A DNA stretch of 17,769 nt from Selenomonadaceae bacterium (GTDB lineage Bacteria > Bacillota > Negativicutes > Selenomonadales > Selenomonadaceae), in NCBI GenBank assembly GCA_016280345.1, contig JAEEGN010000034.1:1-17769 (forward strand), in the 5' to 3' direction. The notes beneath the pieces are model-generated. The model worked only from the letters and a program-made list of their open reading frames with translations, was not told the DNA's origin and did not search any database. Numbering within the stretch: the first letter of the stretch is position 1; each line of letters starts with the position of its first letter. Of the stretch, positions 13,771 to 17,769 are shown one piece after another. The translations under genes were made by a program, and so were the position numbers.

Positions 13771-15750
13771 TTAGCGTGAATAATCCTTTGCACGTCGTTT
13801 TTGGAAGATGAGGACGATGGCAAGGATGACGACGCCGGCGGTATCGGTAGTGAGGCCCGGCTGGATGAGCAGGAGCGACCCGGCGGCGGCGACGACGCGG
13901 AGCCAGGAAGGCAACGGGGCGAAGAGATAGCCCTCGACAGCTACGGCAATCAGGAAAACGCCGATGCTGGCAGTGGCGGCAACCCAGAGACCTTCGGCGG
14001 CCGTCGTGTTGATGAGCATGAGCTGGGGAGAATAGACGAACATGAAGGGGACGATGAAGCCGGCAATGGCGAGTTTTACCGAAGCGACGCCGGTCTGTAC
14101 CGGGTTGCCGCCGGATAATCCCGCGGCGGCAAAGGAGGCCAGTGCCACCGGCGGTGTCAGGTTGGCGAACATGGCGTAGTAGAACGAGAACATGTGGGCC
14201 GCACCTACTGGGATACTGAGCTTCGCCAGGGCCGGGGCGGCAATGGTGGCGGTGATGATGTAGGCAGGAATTGAGGGCAGGCCCATGCCCAGGATCATGC
14301 AGGTAATCATCGTGAAGAGGAGGGTGAAGAGGAGGCTCGTCTGTCCCAGGGAGATGATAGTATTCGCCATCGTGAGGCCGAAGCCGGTCTTGGAACAGAC
14401 GCCGATGATGATGCCGACACAGGCACAGGCAACAGCCACCGAGACGGTCTGCTTGGCACCGTCCGCCAAGGCGTCAAGAAGGTCGCGCGGGTTCATGCGG
14501 GTCTCCGGACGGAAGGTGGAAACGACGATGGTGACGACGATGGTCAGCACCGCCGAATAGATAACCGTCGTGCCGGAAAAAAAGAGCATGTAAAGCAGGA
14601 AGAGCACCGGCAACAGCAGATGGCTGCGCCGTCCCATGACGTCTGAAGGTTTTGGGAGCTGCTCCCGGGGAAGGCCAACGAGGCCGTCCTTCGCCGCCCG
14701 CAAGTGGACCTGGACGACGATGCTCAGGTAGTAGAGGAGGGCCGGGATTGCCGCCCAAGTGATGATGGCGGAGTAAGGGACGCTGATCATCTCCGCCATG
14801 ATGAAGGCGGCAGCGCCCATAATCGGCGGCAGGAGTTGCCCGCCGACCGAGGAGGCGGCCTCAACTGCGCCGGCGAATTCTTTCGAGTAGCCGGTCTTTT
14901 TCATCAATGGGATGGTAAAGGCGCCTGTGGTAACGACGTTGGCCACAGCGGAGCCGTTGATGGATCCCAGGAACCCCGAAGCGATGACAGCGACCTTCGC
15001 CGGGCCTCCCTTGGTGTGGCCGGCGAGGGCCAGGGCGATATCGTTGAAGAACTGGCCCATGCCGCATTTCTGCATGACGGCGCCGAAGAGGATGAAGAGG
15101 AATATGTAGCTGGCCGCTACGCTGACCGAAGTACCGTAGATACCTTCGGTATTGGCGAAGAAGTGGTTCGACAGCGAGGCCCAGTCATAGCCGCGGTGCA
15201 TGAACATGCCCGGGAACTCCCGGCCGTAGAGGCCATAAATAATGAAAATTAGGGACAGGACCACGAGGGCGTTGCCGGTGACGCGGCGGGAGCACTCCAG
15301 CACCAGCGTCACCAGGAGCGTCGCCATGACCATGTCGGTGTTGCTAGGATTGCCGGCTCGTTCCACCACACCCAGATAGTCTGACCAGATGTAGAAGGGG
15401 ACAGAGAAGCTCAGCGCGGCCAGCAGCCAGTCGAACAGGGATGGCTTCATCATGTCGGATCTTTTCGTCGCCGGATACATCAAAAAGCCGAGCGCCAGGA
15501 TCATGGCGACGTGCAGCGAGCGGTGTACCAGCGTCACCGGCGGACCGAAGGTTGCCGTGTAAAGATGATACGCCGATACCAAGAGGCAGGCGATGAAGAA
15601 GAATTTCTTCATCGCCCCGGTGAAGGTCCGGGTCGCCGATTCCTTGTCGAGCTTCTTGATGATTTCCTGTGATTTTGCCTCGAGGCGCTTCGTTTCCTCG
15701 TTATCAGTCAGCGAAGCAGGCGGAGCCGTGTCACGGTTTCCGTTTGCCAT
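13771..15750 (-). CDS. TRAP transporter fused permease, 4TM/12TM (TAXI type)
   Basis: Membrane permease of a TAXI-type TRAP transporter, in which the small DctQ-like and large DctM-like subunits are one polypeptide of 659 residues. A charged cytoplasmic head (1-46) precedes the small-subunit helices (about 48-175). The large-subunit part carries the hallmark stretches GSINGSAVANVVTTGAF (262-278), SSVGGQLLPPIMGAAAF (300-316), GMGLPSIPAYIITATIAAPAL (488-508, family signature region) and NLTPPVALASFAAAGLSGG (530-548). It is driven by an ion gradient with the binding protein as partner; the substrate is not predictable. The start at 15750 is chosen because AAGGAGGG precedes it by 7 nt. A further upstream in-frame start at 15819 would run through the preceding gene. 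The first 20 nt overlap the DUF1850 gene, implying coupled translation. Confidence 0.94.
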   Translation of the reverse strand: MANGNRDTAPPASLTDNEETKRLEAKSQEIIKKLDKESATRTFTGAMKKFFFIACLLVSAYHLYTATFGPPVTLVHRSLHVAMILALGFLMYPATKRSDMMKPSLFDWLLAALSFSVPFYIWSDYLGVVERAGNPSNTDMVMATLLVTLVLECSRRVTGNALVVLSLIFIIYGLYGREFPGMFMHRGYDWASLSNHFFANTEGIYGTSVSVAASYIFLFILFGAVMQKCGMGQFFNDIALALAGHTKGGPAKVAVIASGFLGSINGSAVANVVTTGAFTIPLMKKTGYSKEFAGAVEAASSVGGQLLPPIMGAAAFIMAEMISVPYSAIITWAAIPALLYYLSIVVQVHLRAAKDGLVGLPREQLPKPSDVMGRRSHLLLPVLFLLYMLFFSGTTVIYSAVLTIVVTIVVSTFRPETRMNPRDLLDALADGAKQTVSVAVACACVGIIIGVCSKTGFGLTMANTIISLGQTSLLFTLLFTMITCMILGMGLPSIPAYIITATIAAPALAKLSIPVGAAHMFSFYYAMFANLTPPVALASFAAAGLSGGNPVQTGVASVKLAIAGFIVPFMFVYSPQLMLINTTAAEGLWVAATASIGVFLIAVAVEGYLFAPLPSWLRVVAAAGSLLLIQPGLTTDTAGVVILAIVLIFQKRRAKDYSR

Positions 15751-16231
15751 CGAAAGCCCTCCTTTTCCTGATAGCCAGATTGACGCGTGTGTGCTCCGGC
15801 AGATCCTGGCCCCGGGCAATTAGCATCCCGTTCAGCCGGATGTCCCGGGTGGCAAAGTGGGAATTGATCCAGGTGAATTCATGGAACACCTGGCCAATAT
15901 CGCCCATGTAAATCATGCCGTCCTCAATCCAGGTCTTTTTCCCTTTGTTTTCGGGAATTCCGGCGCCAAAGGCCGGAAACGCAATGGTGTCGAGGACGAG
16001 GTCGCCGCCCGCGGTGATGTGGTAATACTCGTGCCAGGGAATTTTCTCCCATGAATGAACCCAGCCAAAGAAAAGCTGGTCGCCTTCTTTGGCTGGAGTT
16101 TCAACATATATTTCGTTGGTCTTGTAGTCGTAAATCAAAAGCACGGTTTGCGCCGTTGCTTCGTTGTAGCCGTAAAGCGCCAACCCCGCCAGGAGCACTG
16201 CGGCGAGGATAGCGCCCGCTTTCCGCTTCAT
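15731..16231 (-). CDS. DUF1850 family protein of the TRAP/TAXI operon
   Basis: A 166-residue protein matching DUF1850, a family repeatedly found beside fused TAXI permeases. The N-terminus is a signal peptide or single membrane anchor (about 3-27, basic KRK head then AGAILAAVLLAGLALYGY), so the rest is outside the cytoplasmic membrane. The conserved core includes the GWVHSWEKIPWHEYYHI segment, rich in Trp and His, then LVLDTIAFPAFGAG and GDIGQVFHEFTW. It begins 3 nt after the receptor stop and overlaps the permease start by 20 nt. The position suggests an accessory part of the transporter. Its biochemical role is not known, and I do not assign one. Confidence 0.85.
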   Translation of the reverse strand: MKRKAGAILAAVLLAGLALYGYNEATAQTVLLIYDYKTNEIYVETPAKEGDQLFFGWVHSWEKIPWHEYYHITAGGDLVLDTIAFPAFGAGIPENKGKKTWIEDGMIYMGDIGQVFHEFTWINSHFATRDIRLNGMLIARGQDLPEHTRVNLAIRKRRAFDGKRKP

Positions 16232-16234
16232 GGC

Positions 16235-17272
16235 TTACTTCAGGATGCCTTTGTCCTTAAAGAACTTCTCTGCGCCCGGGTGGAGTTTGACCGAGGTGCC
16301 CTTGATGCCGCGCAACGCCGTCTCCAGCTTGATCTCGCGCTTCGCTGTGGCATGGGAGGCGCCGATGGTCTCCAGACCCTTGGGGGAATAGATGCCGTCC
16401 AGGAGGTCATAGACCACATCATCAGACAGTTTCTTCGATACCAGCATGATGTTCATGACGGCCGCTGTCGTCGTGTCGGCGTCGGTGCCGTAGGTGTCCT
16501 TCGGGATCTTCCACTCAACGTAGAACGGATACTTGCCAATGAGTTTCTTCAGGGCTTCGCCCTCGACCGGAACGAACACGATCTTCTTCGCGGTGCCCAG
16601 TTCTTTGATGGTTGCGTTTCCCAGGCCTGAGGTGACGAAGGCCACGTCGCACTGGCCGTTTTTCATCTGGTCGATGGCCTCGCCATAGGAGAGGTAGTCC
16701 ACTTTGGCGTCGTTGTACGACATTCCGTGAGCTTCGAAAATCATGCGAGCGTTCAGTTCGACGCCGGAATTCGGAGCGCCCACACCGACGCGCTTGCCCT
16801 TGATGTCAGCGAAGCTCTTGATACCCGAGTCCGCCGTGGTGACGATTTGCACGACGTTTGGCCAGAGGCCCATCATAGCCCGCAGGTCCGTGGCTTTCGG
16901 CTTGCCGTCATAGGCGCCGAAGCCCTCGACCGCTTGGATGACAGAGTCCGACATGGCAATGGCAAGCTCACCCTTGCCGGTAAGGATGGCGTTGATATTC
17001 TCGCCGGTTGCGCCGGTAGCCGTGGCTGAGGTCTTGTAGCCCATCTCACCGATGACCTTCGAGAATGCGCCGCCGATTGGGAAGTAGATGCCGCTGGTGG
17101 GGCCGGTCAGAACGGTGATGAACTCCTTGCTGCGATCCACTTTGGCCGGCGTTGCAGCTTTAGGATCGCCACTGCCACTGCTCTTCTTTTCACCGCCGCC
17201 ACCGCCGCAGGCCGTGGTCAACAGTGCCAGGGCTGCGATCAGGAATACGCTCACCCATTTTTTCATCTTCAT
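16235..17272 (-). CDS. TAXI family TRAP transporter solute-binding lipoprotein
   Basis: Extracytoplasmic binding protein of 345 residues for the TRAP transporter encoded downstream. A lipoprotein signal peptide (MKMKKW head, hydrophobic core, LLTTAC) puts the lipidated cysteine at residue 22. It is followed by a Gly/Lys/Ser-rich tether and then the TAXI domain from about residue 45: TVLTGPTSGIYFPIGGAFSK, TGATGENINAI, IAMSDS, GKRVGVGAPNSGVELNA and DVAFVTSGLGNAT. The ligand in this family varies (glutamate-like and other organic acids are known) and cannot be deduced. ATG codons at 17275, 17272 and 17266 are possible; AAGGAGG is 7 nt before 17272 and 4 nt before 17275, so 17272 is preferred. 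It is the first gene of its operon and probably the most highly expressed. Confidence 0.94.
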   Translation of the reverse strand: MKMKKWVSVFLIAALALLTTACGGGGGEKKSSGSGDPKAATPAKVDRSKEFITVLTGPTSGIYFPIGGAFSKVIGEMGYKTSATATGATGENINAILTGKGELAIAMSDSVIQAVEGFGAYDGKPKATDLRAMMGLWPNVVQIVTTADSGIKSFADIKGKRVGVGAPNSGVELNARMIFEAHGMSYNDAKVDYLSYGEAIDQMKNGQCDVAFVTSGLGNATIKELGTAKKIVFVPVEGEALKKLIGKYPFYVEWKIPKDTYGTDADTTTAAVMNIMLVSKKLSDDVVYDLLDGIYSPKGLETIGASHATAKREIKLETALRGIKGTSVKLHPGAEKFFKDKGILK

Positions 17273-17318
17273 CATGATTCCTCCTTCAATATAAACTTTG
17301 GCAATAAAATCCGCCATC

Positions 17319-17347
17319 ATTATAGCATTTTGCCAGCGCTTATGCAA
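17319..17347 (-). promoter_or_regulatory. Extended -10 promoter of the TAXI transporter operon
   Basis: On the - strand, TATAAT at 17324-17319 is preceded by TGC, giving the extended form TGCTATAAT. TTGCAT at 17347-17342 is a partial -35 at 17-nt spacing. Predicted start is near 17312, about 40 nt before the start codon. A 5-bp inverted repeat (CGTAT 17352-17356, ATACG 17364-17368) lies just upstream of the -35 and might be an operator, but this is weak. Confidence 0.75.
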
Positions 17348-17461
17348 TAACCGTATAGGATTCATACGAAACATTTATAGGGGAAATCGGGAGCTTATGA
17401 CAGGCGCCGGCAGGAATTTTCCTTTTTTTGTGAAACTATATATGGAAAGGAGGTGGAGAGG

Positions 17462-17734
17462 GTGACGGTGGAGGAATACACGGAAATCTGCGTACGCTTT
17501 GCGGAGGACACGAAGGATTGGGGTGGCATCGATACGCGCTTTTTCGTGACCTTTCGGGGCGGTTGGGTATCGAGCTGCGATAACCGTCACGGTGGTATTG
17601 GCGTGCGTTGGGCGTACCAAAAGAGCGAGGCGGAGATTCGGGCGCTGGCACGCCGGAAATACGAGGAATGGAAGGCTCTGGAAAAGGAGTTCGCCGATAG
17701 AAAAAGTGGCGCAAACGCGAAAGATATGGTATGA
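17462..17734 (+). CDS. Small unrecognised protein, divergent from the TAXI operon
   Basis: A 90-residue protein I cannot assign to a family. The first half is mixed and aromatic (WGGIDTRFFVTFRGGWVSSC), with one cysteine there and one near the N-terminus. The second half is a charged helix (SEAEIRALARRKYEEWKAL) that could form a coiled coil. There is no signal peptide or membrane segment. The GTG at 17462 is chosen because AAAGGAGG (17446-17453) is 8 nt upstream. The alternative GTG at 17453 overlaps that ribosome binding site. The strong ribosome binding site, codon use like its neighbours and a complete frame support a real gene. No clear promoter is seen before it. It may be co-transcribed with something beyond the window edge or act alone. 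Confidence 0.7.
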   Translation: MTVEEYTEICVRFAEDTKDWGGIDTRFFVTFRGGWVSSCDNRHGGIGVRWAYQKSEAEIRALARRKYEEWKALEKEFADRKSGANAKDMV

Positions 17735-17735
17735 T
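17727..17735 (+). promoter_or_regulatory. Possible extended -10 promoter at the right edge
   Basis: TGGTATGAT at 17727-17735 resembles an extended -10 element and overlaps the end of the small gene. There is no good -35 sequence 17 nt upstream. It could serve a gene beyond the window. Weak evidence. Confidence 0.28.
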
Positions 17736-17769
17736 CGCAAAAGAAGAGCCTGCTGCAGAACGCCTAAAA

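Noticed and set aside
14704..15252. Open frame of 182 codons on the + strand inside the TRAP permease gene.
   Set aside because: Antisense shadow; composition is Asp/Gly/Arg-rich noise opposite the hydrophobic permease.
17408..17429. AGGA/TCCT hairpin with T-run upstream of the small right-edge gene as a terminator.
   Set aside because: The stem is only 4 bp, and no gene on the + strand ends before it.
1..17769. CRISPR array, tRNA, rRNA, insertion sequence, attachment site or prophage gene.
   Set aside because: No direct-repeat array, cloverleaf, transposase or integrase was seen on either strand by reading.

Overview
The window looks like chromosome from a Bacillota bacterium, most likely a non-sporulating member of the Negativicutes. 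This is an inference from gene content and order; there is no rRNA in the window to confirm it. Reading left to right on the + strand: an HU gene, an SDR oxidoreductase, an MGDG-synthase/UgtP-like glycosyltransferase, an unusual protein with three zinc-ribbon-like repeats, a DivIC/FtsB-type division protein, an S1-domain RNA-binding protein, tilS, hpt and ftsH. The hup ... divIC-yabR ... tilS-hpt-ftsH order is the classical Bacillota locus. The genes usually interleaved in spore formers (the S4-domain rqcP/yabO, yabP, yabQ, spoIIE) are absent here. The SDR, glycosyltransferase and repeat-protein genes sit between hup and divIC instead.

The middle of the window (about 8.77-13.53 kb, + strand) is a compact three-gene signalling operon. 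It encodes a REC-REC-HD-GYP protein (probable cyclic-di-GMP phosphodiesterase), a stand-alone FIST-domain sensor, and a soluble hybrid histidine kinase with its own REC and HPt domains. Both intergenic gaps are 21 nt. The parts suggest a FIST-informed phosphorelay ending in c-di-GMP turnover. The first receiver of the HD-GYP protein has Gly where the phosphoacceptor Asp should be. This operon is the best candidate for an undescribed system in the window.

The right part (13.77-17.28 kb, - strand) is a TRAP transporter operon of the TAXI type: a substrate-binding lipoprotein, a DUF1850 protein and a fused 4TM/12TM permease, transcribed from an extended -10 promoter. It converges on the signalling operon at a hairpin that can terminate in both directions. 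A small unrecognised gene reads away from the TAXI promoter at the right edge.

Regulatory signals visible by eye include a near-consensus sigma-A promoter before the S1 gene, extended -10 promoters before the glycosyltransferase and TAXI operons, a structured leader before the glycosyltransferase gene, and good intrinsic terminators after hup, the S1 gene and the kinase gene. Six of thirteen proteins appear to use GTG or TTG starts. No gene-free stretch exceeds 300 bases. I saw no tRNA, rRNA, CRISPR array, insertion sequence or phage gene.
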